In this document: in pieces, positions 9,426-18,639 of the stretch
How positions within the stretch are numbered: the stretch's first letter is position 1
Layout: every line of letters starts with the position of its first letter
From: Actinomycetota bacterium
GTDB taxonomy: Bacteria; Actinomycetota; Actinomycetes; S36-B12
DNA: 64,000 nt
Direction of reading: 5' to 3'
NCBI GenBank assembly: GCA_030681835.1
Contig: JAUXRN010000257.1
Span: forward strand, 1-64,000
Position numbers and translations under genes: made by a program
The notes under the pieces: model-generated
The model's input: only the letters and a program-made list of their open reading frames with translations
Told to the model about the DNA's origin: nothing
Database searches by the model: none

Positions 9426-9582
9426 GCACGTCGCGTCCGGTCATTACGTTCTGAACGCAACCGGGCAGGGATGATCCGCGTGTCGAACTGGGCAATTCGC
9501 CCTCCGCGAGGAAACTGCGGCTATTAGTGTCCGCCTGCCGGTCGGCTGGCCGGGCAGTGACCGCGCATGGAGGAGGGCAGCG

Positions 9583-11250
9583 GTGGCAGAGCAAGCACAG
9601 CTCAACGCGGACGAGAAGCGATTGGCAGAGCTCGGCTACAAGCAGGAGCTGAACCGCAACTGGTCCGGCTTCTCGAACTTCGCGATCTCGTTCTCGATCA
9701 TCTCGATCCTGGCCGGTTGCTTCACGACCTTCGGCCAGGCGTGGAACAACGGCGGACCGATCGCCATCTCGATCGGCTGGCCCCTGATCTCGATCTTCAT
9801 CCTGATCATCGGCTTCACGATGTCCGAGCTGGTGTCGGCCTACCCGACGTCGGGCGGCATCTACTGGTGGGCATCCAAGATGGGCGGGGCCAAGGCCGGC
9901 TACTACACGGGCTGGCTCAACCTCATCGGCCTGCTTGCCGTCATCGCGTCGGTGGCCTACGGATGCGCCACCTTCTTCGACCTGGCAATGATGTCGTTCA
10001 GCGAATCGTGGGCGGCCGGATACTCGCTCCAGCGTGTCTTCATGATCTTCGTCGTCGTGCTGATCCTCGTTTCCGTCCTAAACATCTTCAGCGGCCACCT
10101 CATGGCGATCATGAACAACATCTCGGTGTGGTGGCACGTCGCTGGAGCCGCGGCCGTCGTGCTGATCCTGGTGATCCTGCCGGAGCAGCACATGAGCGTG
10201 TCCGACATGTTCACGATGCGGGTCAACAACACCGGCGGCCTGGACATGGGCTCGACGTCAGGCCTGGGCTTCTGGTTCATCGTGCTCCCGCTGGGCTTCC
10301 TGCTCACGCAGTACACGATCACCGGCTTCGACGCGTCGGCGCACCTGTCCGAGGAGACCCAGGGAGCGGCGGATGGCGCAGCCAAGGGCATCTGGCGCTC
10401 GATCTTCTACTCGGCGATCGGCGGCTGGATCCTTCTGCTGGCCTTCCTCTACGCCGTTCAGGATCCCGAGGCCGTCACCGCTGGCGGCGGCGGAGTAGCA
10501 GTCATCTTCGCACAGGCGCTGGACGCGAAGTGGGCAGGTGCCGTTCTCCTGATCGCTGCGATCGGCCAGTTCTTCTGCTCGACCGCGTGCATGACCAGCA
10601 CGTCACGGATGACGTTCGCGTTCAGCCGTGACGGCGCGGTCCCAGGAGCGCGGATCTGGGCCAAGCTGAGCAGGAACAAGGTGCCGGCCAACGCGGTCGT
10701 GCTGGCCGCGTTGGTGGCGGTCATCATCACCCTGCCTGCGCTGGTCGAGGTCAACATCGGCAGCGAGGAAGCACCGATCGTCGTGCCGACCGCCTTCTAC
10801 GCCGTCGTGTCGGTGGCGGTCATCGGCCTGTACCTGGCCTTCCTGGTGCCGATCTTCCTGCGGTGGCGGATGGGCGACAAGTTCAAGCAGGGCCCGTGGA
10901 ATCTCGGCAACAAGTGGAAGTGGATGGCCCCGGTCGCCTGCATCGAGATCGTCATCGTCAGTATCTACTTCATCATGCCGTTCACTCCGGCTGGGACGCC
11001 GTCGTTCCTGCGGTGGCTCAACAATTCACCGAGCGCCGAGGAGATCCCGTTCGACTGGAAGTTCGTGAACTATGCGCCGATCCTCACCGGCGGCGCGCTG
11101 CTGGCACTGTGGATCGGCTGGCACCTGTCGGCCAAGAAGTGGTTCACCGGGCCGAAGACGACGATCGACCTGCCCGCGGGAGTGTCGTCCGCAGACGAGA
11201 TCGCCCTGGAGCACGAGCACAAGGGGTTCCACCAGCCGCCGGAGAGCTGA
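9583..11250 (+). CDS. APC-superfamily amino acid/amine permease (copy 1)
   Basis: A 555-residue integral membrane transporter with about 12 predicted helices. The N-terminal part (NRNWSGFSNFAISFSIISIL, then AYPTSGGIYWWASKMGG) resembles GABA, choline and amine permeases of the APC superfamily. GTG 9583 follows GGAGGAGGGCAGC, a strong ribosome-binding site. It is transcribed alone or with the upstream kinase gene and ends at a strong stem-loop. Context suggests import of the amine or amino alcohol used by the neighbouring kinase and GS-like enzyme. Uptake specificity cannot be read from the sequence. Confidence 0.87.
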   Translation: MAEQAQLNADEKRLAELGYKQELNRNWSGFSNFAISFSIISILAGCFTTFGQAWNNGGPIAISIGWPLISIFILIIGFTMSELVSAYPTSGGIYWWASKMGGAKAGYYTGWLNLIGLLAVIASVAYGCATFFDLAMMSFSESWAAGYSLQRVFMIFVVVLILVSVLNIFSGHLMAIMNNISVWWHVAGAAAVVLILVILPEQHMSVSDMFTMRVNNTGGLDMGSTSGLGFWFIVLPLGFLLTQYTITGFDASAHLSEETQGAADGAAKGIWRSIFYSAIGGWILLLAFLYAVQDPEAVTAGGGGVAVIFAQALDAKWAGAVLLIAAIGQFFCSTACMTSTSRMTFAFSRDGAVPGARIWAKLSRNKVPANAVVLAALVAVIITLPALVEVNIGSEEAPIVVPTAFYAVVSVAVIGLYLAFLVPIFLRWRMGDKFKQGPWNLGNKWKWMAPVACIEIVIVSIYFIMPFTPAGTPSFLRWLNNSPSAEEIPFDWKFVNYAPILTGGALLALWIGWHLSAKKWFTGPKTTIDLPAGVSSADEIALEHEHKGFHQPPES

Positions 11251-11260
11251 TCCGGAACAC

Positions 11261-11302
11261 GCATGCAGGAGGGGCGGGCTTCGGCCCGCCCCTCCTGCAT
11301 GC
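11261..11302. terminator. Perfect 19-bp stem-loop with TTCG tetraloop between convergent genes
   Basis: GCATGCAGGAGGGGCGGGC is followed by TTCG and its exact reverse complement. It lies 10 bp after the permease stop and 24 bp from the end of the convergent FAD/GcvT gene, so it can serve both strands. There is no T-tract, as is usual for actinobacterial terminators. Confidence 0.85.
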
Positions 11303-11326
11303 GCCCACTCGCGAAGGGAGTTGGGG

Positions 11327-13780
11327 CTAGGAGCGGACCCGGGTCGACGGCGGGTCGTAGGGCGCCGTGCGGCTGACCTTGGCGGCGACGATACGACCGC
11401 TGACGTTGATGCTCCACTCACCGGTGTCGAGGTAGTCAAGGCCGACCGGCCCGCCTTCGGGCAGCCAGGCGTACGCAAGCCCGACGCAGGCACCGATGGT
11501 CATCCCGTAGGCCGCCGAGGTCACCTGCCCCGTGCCGATGCCGTCGCGCAGCAGGAGTTCGCCGCCCCACATCATCTCGTCAGGGTCGTCGAGGACGAAG
11601 GACACCAGCCTCCGGGGCACCCCGGCGGCGCGGGCTGACTCGACCGCCTCGCGGCCGAGGAACGGCAGGTCCGTCTTCAGTTTCGTGGCGAAGAGCAGGC
11701 CGGCCTCGACCGGGTTGCAGTCGGGGTTCAGCTCCGGGCCAAAGGCGCGGTAGCCCTTCTCCAAACGCAGTGCGTTGATCGCGTAGTAACCGGCGTCGCG
11801 CAGCCCCATGGGCTGCCCGGCACCGTGCAGCAGTGTGAACACCGAGACCGCGAACTCCGCCGGTATGTACAGCTCCCAGCCAAGCTCGCCGACGTAGGTG
11901 ATCCGGGTGGCGCGGACCGTGCAATAGCCGAGGTCGACCTCGCGGCTCGTCCCGAAGGGGAACGCCTCATCCGAGAAGTCGTCCCGGGAGACGGACTGCA
12001 GCAGGGCACGGGACCGCGGTCCCATGACGCCGAGCACGGCCAGGGATCCGGTCACGTCCGTCACGCTCACGTGCTGTTCCTCGGTAGCGTGCCGGGCGAT
12101 CCAGTCCCGGTCGCGCACTGGCGATCCGGCGCTCGTGACCCACAGGTACTGGTCGTGGGCCAGTCGCGTGAGCGTGACATCGGCCTCGTAGGTGCCACGG
12201 GCGTTCAGCACCCCCGTGTAGACGGTCCGGCCGACTGGCACGGCGACGTCGTTGGTGCACAGCCACTGGAGGAGTTCCTCTGCATCGCGGCCTTGCACGA
12301 GCAGCTTGCCGAACGACGTCTGGTCGTACAGGGCCACGTCCTCGCGCGTGGCGCGCTGCTCGGCGTCCACCCACGGGATCCAGCCCGGCCTGCCCCAGGA
12401 GTAGTCGACGGCAGGAGTGGTGCCCTTGGGCGCGAAGAAGTTGGGACGCTCCCAGCCCATACGCGAACCGAACGACGCGCCGCCTTGCTCGACGAGGTGG
12501 TGGACCGGCGAGCGGCGGAAGGGCCGAGCGGTCTGGAACTCGCGGTTCGGCCAGGGCACGGCATAGTGCAGGCCCAGGACCTCGCCCACCCGGTCGTGCA
12601 GCCACGCTGTGTTGCCGTTGAAGGGGGCGAAGCGGCGAATGTCGACGCCGACCAGGTCGGACGGCGGCTCGCCGCCGACGATCCACTCGGCCAGCGCCCG
12701 CCCGGCTCCACCGGCGGATGCGATGCCCACGGAGTTGAACCCGGCCGCGACGAAGAAGTTGCGGACCTCGGGAGCCTCGCCGAGGATGAACTGATTGTCG
12801 GGCGTGAAGCTCTCCGGGCCGTTGTAGAACTTCTTGATACCGGTCTGCTGCAGCACGGGGACCCGGTGGAGGGCGCTCTCCATGAGGATCTCGAAATGGT
12901 CCCAGTCCTCGTCGAGCAACTGGAACTCGAACGGATGCGGGATCCGGTCGGGCGCGACCCACGGCTTGGCGACGGGCTCGAAGCCGCCGACGACGAGGCC
13001 GCCGACCTCCTCCTTCATGTATGTGTAGCCATCGGGGTCACGCAGGATCGGCATCATGCGGTCGACGCCGTCGATGTGCTCGGTGACGACGTAGAAGTGC
13101 TCCGCGGAATGCAGCGGGACCGTCACGCCGACCATCGCTCCCACGGCCTTGGCCCACTGCCCCGCGCAGTTCACGACGATGTCCGCCTCGATGTCACCCT
13201 GGTCGGTCCGCACTCCGGTGACCGCGCCACCGGCCGTGAGCACGTCGAGCACGCGGGTGCGTTCGAGGATCCGGGCTCCGCGCAGGCGGGCCCCCTTCGC
13301 CAGGGACTGGGTGACGTCAGTGGGGTTGGCGGTGGCGTCGCGGGGCAGCCAGATGGCGCCCTGCAGATCGGCGACCTCAAGGATCGGGCAACGGTCGAGT
13401 GCCTCGGCCGGCGTGAGGATCTCGCACTCGAGGTTGTATGCCGCGGCCGCCGCTGCGGTGCGACGCAGCTGCACCATGCGGTCAGGCGTTCGAGCCACGG
13501 TGAGCCCGCCGCAGGACTTGTATCCCGTCGACAGCCCGGTCTCGGCCTCCAGCGATTGGTACAGGGCCGCGGAGTACTGGACGAGCCTCGTGCCGCTCTC
13601 CGTCGCCCGCAACTGCCCGACCAGTCCGGCGGCATGCCACGTCGTCCCCGACGAGAGCTGTCCCTGTTCGAGCAGCACGACGTCGGTCATGCCGAGGTGG
13701 GTCAGGTGGTACGCGACGCTCGCGCCGACGATGCCCCCGCCGATGATGACGACCTGTGCCCGGTCCGGGAGGGTGCTCAC
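11327..13780 (-). CDS. FAD-dependent oxidoreductase with aminomethyltransferase domain (dimethylglycine/sarcosine dehydrogenase-like)
   Basis: An 817-residue two-part enzyme. Residues about 1-370 form a DAO-type FAD domain (VVIIGGGIVGASVAYHL). GTTWHAAGL contains the histidine that carries covalent FAD in dimethylglycine and sarcosine dehydrogenases. Residues about 420-817 form GcvT-like folate-binding domains (YDQTSFGKLLVQG, GELGWELYIP, RLEKGYRAFGPEL). Such enzymes oxidatively demethylate N-methyl glycines and pass the C1 unit to tetrahydrofolate. The start is odd: GTG 13780 is one base after the mature 3' end of tRNA-Thr, so the only Shine-Dalgarno-like stretch (GGGGGCT) is in the tRNA acceptor stem. 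It could also be the missing amine-oxidising step of the nearby gamma-glutamyl pathway, but this is inference. Confidence 0.85.
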   Translation of the reverse strand: MSTLPDRAQVVIIGGGIVGASVAYHLTHLGMTDVVLLEQGQLSSGTTWHAAGLVGQLRATESGTRLVQYSAALYQSLEAETGLSTGYKSCGGLTVARTPDRMVQLRRTAAAAAAYNLECEILTPAEALDRCPILEVADLQGAIWLPRDATANPTDVTQSLAKGARLRGARILERTRVLDVLTAGGAVTGVRTDQGDIEADIVVNCAGQWAKAVGAMVGVTVPLHSAEHFYVVTEHIDGVDRMMPILRDPDGYTYMKEEVGGLVVGGFEPVAKPWVAPDRIPHPFEFQLLDEDWDHFEILMESALHRVPVLQQTGIKKFYNGPESFTPDNQFILGEAPEVRNFFVAAGFNSVGIASAGGAGRALAEWIVGGEPPSDLVGVDIRRFAPFNGNTAWLHDRVGEVLGLHYAVPWPNREFQTARPFRRSPVHHLVEQGGASFGSRMGWERPNFFAPKGTTPAVDYSWGRPGWIPWVDAEQRATREDVALYDQTSFGKLLVQGRDAEELLQWLCTNDVAVPVGRTVYTGVLNARGTYEADVTLTRLAHDQYLWVTSAGSPVRDRDWIARHATEEQHVSVTDVTGSLAVLGVMGPRSRALLQSVSRDDFSDEAFPFGTSREVDLGYCTVRATRITYVGELGWELYIPAEFAVSVFTLLHGAGQPMGLRDAGYYAINALRLEKGYRAFGPELNPDCNPVEAGLLFATKLKTDLPFLGREAVESARAAGVPRRLVSFVLDDPDEMMWGGELLLRDGIGTGQVTSAAYGMTIGACVGLAYAWLPEGGPVGLDYLDTGEWSINVSGRIVAAKVSRTAPYDPPSTRVRS

Positions 13781-13781
13781 G

Positions 13782-13853
13782 AGCCCCCGGTCAGGTTTGA
13801 ACTGACGGCCTACCGCTTACAAGGCGGTTGCTCTACCGCTGAGCTACAGGGGC
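13782..13853 (-). tRNA. tRNA-Thr (anticodon UGU)
   Basis: On the minus strand the 72-nt sequence folds as a full cloverleaf. Acceptor stem GCCCCTG pairs with CGGGGGC, the D-arm is GCTC/GAGC, the anticodon stem ACCGC/GCGGT encloses CTTGTAA, and the T-arm is GTCAG-TTCAAAC-CTGAC. The anticodon is TGT (threonine, ACA). The discriminator base is T and CCA is not encoded. No integrase or att-like repeat is seen beside it. Confidence 0.95.
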
Positions 13854-13937
13854 GTGGCGCCAAGGATAGCCAGCGGCAGTCGGGGGCGGTGCCTCGCCGA
13901 ACCGGCTTCGAACTGCCGGACCGGGCACGATTGGGGC

Positions 13938-16646
13938 ATGGACGACCGCGGTCGCACACACCACGAGCGCCCGGTCCACGAGACGGTCCTGTTCCTGGAG
14001 ACCGATGCCCATCGAGGGCTGACCGGTCACGAGGCCGCCAGGCGCCTAGAGCGCTTCGGCCCCAACGTCCTGCCTCCGAATGCCCGGCATGGCCCGCTCG
14101 TGCGGTTCCTGCTGCAGTTCCACAATCCGCTGGTCTACGTGCTGCTGGGCGCCGCGCTCGTCACGCTGTCGATTGGGCACCTGGTCGACACGGCGGTCAT
14201 CCTCGGGGTCGTCGTCGTCAACGCCGGCCTCGGCTACGTTCAGGAGCGCCGGGCCGGCGAGGCACTTGAGGGGCTGGCCGAGTACACGAGGACGCAGTCG
14301 ACCGTGGTGCGGGACGGCCGCCCGCAGCGCGCCGACTCCCGAGTCCTGGTGCCGGGGGATGTCGTCCTGCTGTCGGCGGGCGAGAAGGTCCCGGCGGATG
14401 TGCGCCTGACGGCGGCCCGGGGTCTGCGGATCGACGAGTCTGCGCTGACGGGCGAGTCCGTTCCGGTCGACAAGCTCGACGCGCTTGTGCCCCCGGGCGC
14501 CTCCCTGGGGGACCGCTCGAACATGGCCTACTCGAGCACGTTGGTGACGGCCGGAAGCGGGCGCGGCATCGTGGTGGGCACCGGGGTGGAGACGGAGATC
14601 GGCCGGATCCACCAGCTGGTCGGCCAGGCGGCCGGTGTGCAGACCCCGCTGACCCGCAAGCTCACGAGGTTCAGCCAGTGGCTCACCGGTGTGATCCTGC
14701 TCCTGGCAGCTCTCACCTTCATGGTCGGCATCGCCCGGGGCGAGAGTGCCGCGGACATGGTCACGGCGGCGGTGGCCCTGGCCGTGGGAGCGATCCCTGA
14801 GGGTCTGCCGGCCGCGGTCACGATCACGCTCGCGATCGGTGTCTCGAGGATGGCGCGGCGGAACGCGGTCATCAGGCGGCTACCCGCTGCTGAGACGCTC
14901 GGCAGCACCACGGTGATCTGCACCGACAAGACTGGCACCCTGACCCAGAATCGCATGACGGTGCGGCAGGTGTACGCCGACGGCCGAGTGCATGACGTCC
15001 CCGGCACCGGGAGCGACGCCGTGAATGACTGCCTCGTGGCGGGCGTCCTCTGCAACGACGCTGCCCTTGCTTCCGCCAGCGGCGGGCAGCCCGTGGGCGA
15101 TCCCACCGAGGTCGCCCTGCTGGCTGCGGCCGGCGCCCAGGGCATCCATGCCGACGAGTGGACCGCGAAGTGGCCCCGCATCGACGAGATCCCGTTCGAC
15201 TCCGACCGTCGCTTCATGGCCACCCTCCATGACATCCCTGATGCGGCCGCCAACGTCGTCGTGGTCAAGGGCGCGACCGAGGAGGTCATCGGACTGTGCG
15301 GGTGCCAGCGCAGTGCAGGCGGCCGGGATGAGCCGCTGGACCGTGCTGCCGTGGAGGAGCCCCTGACCGACTTCGGCGATCGGGCGCTGCGGGTCATCGC
15401 GTTCGCGTCTGGACCGGCTCCCAAGGCCTGGTCGTTCCAGGACGAGCGGCTGCCGGATTCGCCGCTGACTTTCCTGGGACTGCAGGCGATGGAGGACCCG
15501 CCCAGGCCCGAGTCGATCCGGGCGGTCGCCGCGTGCCATCGTGCCGGCATAGCCGTGAAGATGATCACGGGCGACCACGCCCGCACTGCGCAGGCGATCG
15601 CCCGCCAGATCGGCCTAGGCCACGCGGCCCATGGCGACCCCACCGTCATGACGGGCGACCAGATGGCCGACCTCGGGATCGATCGCCTCGCGGAGCGGAT
15701 CGCGGATGTTGACGTGTTTGCGCGGGTCTCGGCCGAGCAGAAGCTGCGCTTGGTCGAGGCACTGCAGCACACGGGGCACGTCGTGGCCATGACGGGCGAC
15801 GGGATCAACGATGCGCCTGCCCTGAAGCAGGCGGACATCGGCATCGCCATGGGGCAGGGCGGGACGGAAGTCGCCAAGGAGGCGGCCGCGATGGTGCTGG
15901 TCGACGACAACTTCGCCTCGATCGAGGCCGCCGTCGAGGAGGGCCGCAGTGTCTTCGACAACCTGACGAAGTTCGTCGCGTGGACGCTGCCCACCAACCT
16001 GGGGGAGGGATTGGTGGTCCTGGCCGCGATCGTCACCGGCGCTGCTCTCCCGATCACCCCCGTGCAGATCCTCTGGATCAACATGACGACCGCAGTCGCC
16101 CTTGGCCTCATGCTCGCCTTCGAACCAGCCGAGGACGGCATCATGGACCGGCCCCCGCGCCCGCCCCGGCAGCCGATCCTGACCGCCACCTTGGTGCGCC
16201 GGATCCTGCTGGTTGGCGCCCTCATGCTCGTGGGTGCCTTCGGTGCGTTCGAACTGACGCTCGCGGCAGGCGGGAGCATCGAGGCGGCCCGGACCGTCGC
16301 GGTCAACGCATTCGTTGCGATGGAGATCGGCTACCTGTTCAACTGCCGCGCACTCGACCGGTCGGTTCTGAGCGTCGGGCTGTTCAGCAACCGGCTCCTG
16401 CTGGCCGGGGTGGCCATCACCGTGATCCTGCAGTTGGCGTTCACGTACGCACCCTTCATGAACGTGGCGTTCCAGAGCGAGCCGATCCCGGCCGTGGCCT
16501 GGGCGCCGGTCTTGGCACTCGGCGCCGCCGTCTACGCGTTCGTTGGGCTTGAGAAGTGGTTCTCCGCCCGGCCGCGCCGCCGTGACAGGGTTGACCGGAA
16601 CCCCCTCGCAATCGCCAGGGGTTGCGGCACAATCGTGCCGCGCTGA
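13938..16646 (+). CDS. P2-type cation-transporting ATPase
   Basis: A 902-residue P-type ATPase with all core landmarks. It has an N-terminal cation ATPase domain (HETVLFLETDAHRGLTGHEA), the actuator loop LTGESVPV, the TM4 ion-binding motif PEGLP typical of P2 (Ca2+-like) pumps, the phosphorylated aspartate in CTDKTGTLTQNRM, and the hinge MTGDGINDAPALKQADIG. Six C-terminal membrane segments follow. It exports a cation, Ca2+ or perhaps Mg2+/Mn2+, using ATP. ATG 13938 gives a normal family N-terminus; the track start at 13854 runs into the tRNA gene. CACGAT lies six bases before the ATG and no clear ribosome-binding site is seen. Confidence 0.9.
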   Translation: MDDRGRTHHERPVHETVLFLETDAHRGLTGHEAARRLERFGPNVLPPNARHGPLVRFLLQFHNPLVYVLLGAALVTLSIGHLVDTAVILGVVVVNAGLGYVQERRAGEALEGLAEYTRTQSTVVRDGRPQRADSRVLVPGDVVLLSAGEKVPADVRLTAARGLRIDESALTGESVPVDKLDALVPPGASLGDRSNMAYSSTLVTAGSGRGIVVGTGVETEIGRIHQLVGQAAGVQTPLTRKLTRFSQWLTGVILLLAALTFMVGIARGESAADMVTAAVALAVGAIPEGLPAAVTITLAIGVSRMARRNAVIRRLPAAETLGSTTVICTDKTGTLTQNRMTVRQVYADGRVHDVPGTGSDAVNDCLVAGVLCNDAALASASGGQPVGDPTEVALLAAAGAQGIHADEWTAKWPRIDEIPFDSDRRFMATLHDIPDAAANVVVVKGATEEVIGLCGCQRSAGGRDEPLDRAAVEEPLTDFGDRALRVIAFASGPAPKAWSFQDERLPDSPLTFLGLQAMEDPPRPESIRAVAACHRAGIAVKMITGDHARTAQAIARQIGLGHAAHGDPTVMTGDQMADLGIDRLAERIADVDVFARVSAEQKLRLVEALQHTGHVVAMTGDGINDAPALKQADIGIAMGQGGTEVAKEAAAMVLVDDNFASIEAAVEEGRSVFDNLTKFVAWTLPTNLGEGLVVLAAIVTGAALPITPVQILWINMTTAVALGLMLAFEPAEDGIMDRPPRPPRQPILTATLVRRILLVGALMLVGAFGAFELTLAAGGSIEAARTVAVNAFVAMEIGYLFNCRALDRSVLSVGLFSNRLLLAGVAITVILQLAFTYAPFMNVAFQSEPIPAVAWAPVLALGAAVYAFVGLEKWFSARPRRRDRVDRNPLAIARGCGTIVPR

Positions 16647-16668
16647 CGGCATGCGACGGAGGCAATCG

Positions 16669-17007
16669 ATGGACGGTGCTGTCGATGACTACGTGGCGAG
16701 CGTCCCCGCGCCCGCGCAGTCTGCCTTTGCCGAGATCCGGCGGATCATCCACGAGGCGCTGCCCGGCTGCGTCGAGAAGGTGTCCTACGGGATCCTCGGC
16801 TTTACCATCGACGGCAAGGCCGTCGCCTACGCGGGCGGGTACAAGGGGTTCGTCTCCATGTACCCGGTGCCAGAGCTGGCCGGACCCGAGGGCGACCTGG
16901 TGGTGCGTTACCGGGCCGGGAAGGGCACCATGCGGTTCCCGCTTGGCGAGCCGCTTCCCGAGGGGTTGATCCGGGCGGCTGCACTCGCCCTCGCCAGCCG
17001 ACGCTGA
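16669..17007 (+). CDS. DUF1801 (YdhG-like) small protein
   Basis: A 112-residue protein of the DUF1801 family: DDYVASVPAPAQSAFAEIRRIIHEALPGCVEKVSYG is the typical N-terminal half, and the conserved YAGGYKGFVSMYP follows. The fold is iron-chaperone-like, but the role is unknown. ATG 16669 is favoured over ATG 16651 because GGAGG lies 6 bp upstream. It starts 22 bp after the ATPase gene and may share its transcript. Confidence 0.75.
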   Translation: MDGAVDDYVASVPAPAQSAFAEIRRIIHEALPGCVEKVSYGILGFTIDGKAVAYAGGYKGFVSMYPVPELAGPEGDLVVRYRAGKGTMRFPLGEPLPEGLIRAAALALASRR

Positions 17008-17039
17008 GCCTCACCGCCCCGGTGCCGCCCGGCGGCGCG

Positions 17040-18509
17040 TCAGGAGTAGTCGACCGAGGTGTAGGGAGCGGCCTTGGTCGACAGGATGTAGCGCGAGGCG
17101 CTGAAGGGCCACTGGGAGACGACCTTGCCCGTTCCCGACTTGAAGTAACTGCTTGTCCGGGCCCAGACCGTCTTGGCGAGCTGCGCCTGGAGCCGGGTGT
17201 TGTAGCGGCGATAGGCCTCCGGCTTCACCGAGACGGCGGACAGGTGCTTGGCGCGAACGTGCTTGAGCACCTTGGCGATGAATCCGGCCTGTGCCTGGTA
17301 GAAGGAGACCAGGGGAACCGCATTGGTGTTCGGGCCGTACATCATGAAGAAGTTCGGGAAGCCCGGGACCATGAGGCCGAGGAAGGCGTCCGGCTCGCCC
17401 TCCCAGGCCTCGTGCAGGTCCTTTCCACCCTCACCCGTCACCGTGAACGTGCTCAGGTAGTTCGCTGCGTCGAAGCCGGTGGCGAGGACCACGACGTCGA
17501 AGTCGTGCTTCTCGCCCGCCGCGTCCACGACCCCGGTCGACGTCAGTTCCGTGACCGCGTGCGGGACGAGCGTCACCTTGGGGCTCTTGAGGCACTGGTA
17601 GTAGGTATCGCTGATGACCGTGCGGCGTCCCTCGAAGGGAAACTCCGGAGTGACGAGCGGGATCAGGTCAGGTCGATCGGCGAGGCTCGACTGCAGGTAC
17701 TCCAGGGCCAGCGCGCGACGCATCTGGTTGGCTCGCCCGTCAAGCCGGGCGTGCTGGGAGTTGCGCTGGCGCAGGTCATACCCGACGTAGAGCCTCAGCC
17801 GTTTCCAGTAGTACACCGGGGCCAGTCGGCTCCAGCGGCGCTCGGACTCGCTGAATTCGCGGCTGTTCTTCGGCAGGATCCAGTTGGGCTCGAGCTGGAA
17901 GATCGTCAGGTGCGCGGCGTCGCGCTCGGCCACCTCGACCACCTGGACGGCGGAGGACCCGGTGCCGACGACGGCAACGGACTTGCCCTCCATGCTCAGG
18001 CCGTCCGGCCAGGTCGACGTATGGCACAGCGCTCCCTCGTAGGCCACGTCGCCTCGGGCGAAGGGGGGAACGAGCGGGATGTTGAGGAAGCCGACCGCGC
18101 TGATGACGGCATCGAACAGCTCGGGATCGGCACCGGACGACGTGGACACGGCGTAGGCCCGGTCCTGCTCGGACCACTCAGCCGACACGACTCGGGTGCC
18201 GAAGCGGACGTGCTCGAGAATGCCCCACGTGCGCGCGACCCGATCGAGGTACTCCTGCAGCTCGTACCACCACGCGTAGACGCGGGTCCAGTCGTTCCGC
18301 TCGTACGAGAACGAGTAGATGTGGGACTCCAGGTCGACCTCTGCTCCCGGATAGCGGTTCTTCCACCACGTGCCGCCGATGCCGTCCGAGTCCTCGAACA
18401 TGACGTAGTCGGTGATCCCCCGGCGGGTGAGTGCGACAGCGGCCGCGATGCCGCTGAACCCGGCACCGATGATCGCCACGCGCATGCGGTCCGGCTCGCC
18501 CTTGGCCAC
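17040..18509 (-). CDS. Flavin-containing monooxygenase (Baeyer-Villiger type)
   Basis: A 489-residue class B flavoprotein. It has an FAD motif (IIGAGFSGIAAAVAL), a GIGGTWWKNRYPGAEVDLESH segment, a second Rossmann site (VVGTGSSAVQVV) and YEGALCHTSTWPDG, which fits the FxGxxxHxxxWP fingerprint of Baeyer-Villiger monooxygenases except for Y in place of F. It uses NADPH and O2 to oxidise a ketone or a soft heteroatom. GTG 18509 follows GGGAGGGGAG; the longer track start has no site. A good sigma70-type promoter lies just upstream on this strand. It is divergent from the Fe-ADH/BVMO operon, so two related monooxygenases face each other across 130 bp. Confidence 0.85.
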   Translation of the reverse strand: MAKGEPDRMRVAIIGAGFSGIAAAVALTRRGITDYVMFEDSDGIGGTWWKNRYPGAEVDLESHIYSFSYERNDWTRVYAWWYELQEYLDRVARTWGILEHVRFGTRVVSAEWSEQDRAYAVSTSSGADPELFDAVISAVGFLNIPLVPPFARGDVAYEGALCHTSTWPDGLSMEGKSVAVVGTGSSAVQVVEVAERDAAHLTIFQLEPNWILPKNSREFSESERRWSRLAPVYYWKRLRLYVGYDLRQRNSQHARLDGRANQMRRALALEYLQSSLADRPDLIPLVTPEFPFEGRRTVISDTYYQCLKSPKVTLVPHAVTELTSTGVVDAAGEKHDFDVVVLATGFDAANYLSTFTVTGEGGKDLHEAWEGEPDAFLGLMVPGFPNFFMMYGPNTNAVPLVSFYQAQAGFIAKVLKHVRAKHLSAVSVKPEAYRRYNTRLQAQLAKTVWARTSSYFKSGTGKVVSQWPFSASRYILSTKAAPYTSVDYS

Positions 18510-18558
18510 GGCAGCTCCCCTCCCGAGTGGGGGCGAGCTGCCCCGCGAATAAAGGCCT

Positions 18559-18587
18559 AGTATTTGAGCCAATTAACCCGGTGTCAA
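18559..18587 (-). promoter_or_regulatory. Sigma70-like promoter for the flavin monooxygenase gene
   Basis: Read on the minus strand, TTGACA (-35, 18582-18587) and AATACT (-10, 18559-18564) are separated by 17 bases. The expected transcript start is about 18552, giving a leader of roughly 43 nt that contains GGGAGGGGAG before GTG 18509. The spacer is AT-rich for this genome (GGGTTAATTGG). Confidence 0.65.
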
Positions 18588-18639
18588 CTACCGGGGCGCT
18601 AGCATCGAGTGCATTCGTCCCGTTGACTGAGGAGAGCAC

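Noticed and set aside
13782-13853. tRNA-Thr as an integration site for a genomic island
   Set aside because: No integrase, no repeat of the tRNA 3' end seen nearby, and no change in base composition at the site.
14528-16306. 592-aa minus-strand ORF
   Set aside because: It is antisense to the P-type ATPase, rich in Ser/Arg/Ala and with no family features; a product of high-GC codon bias.
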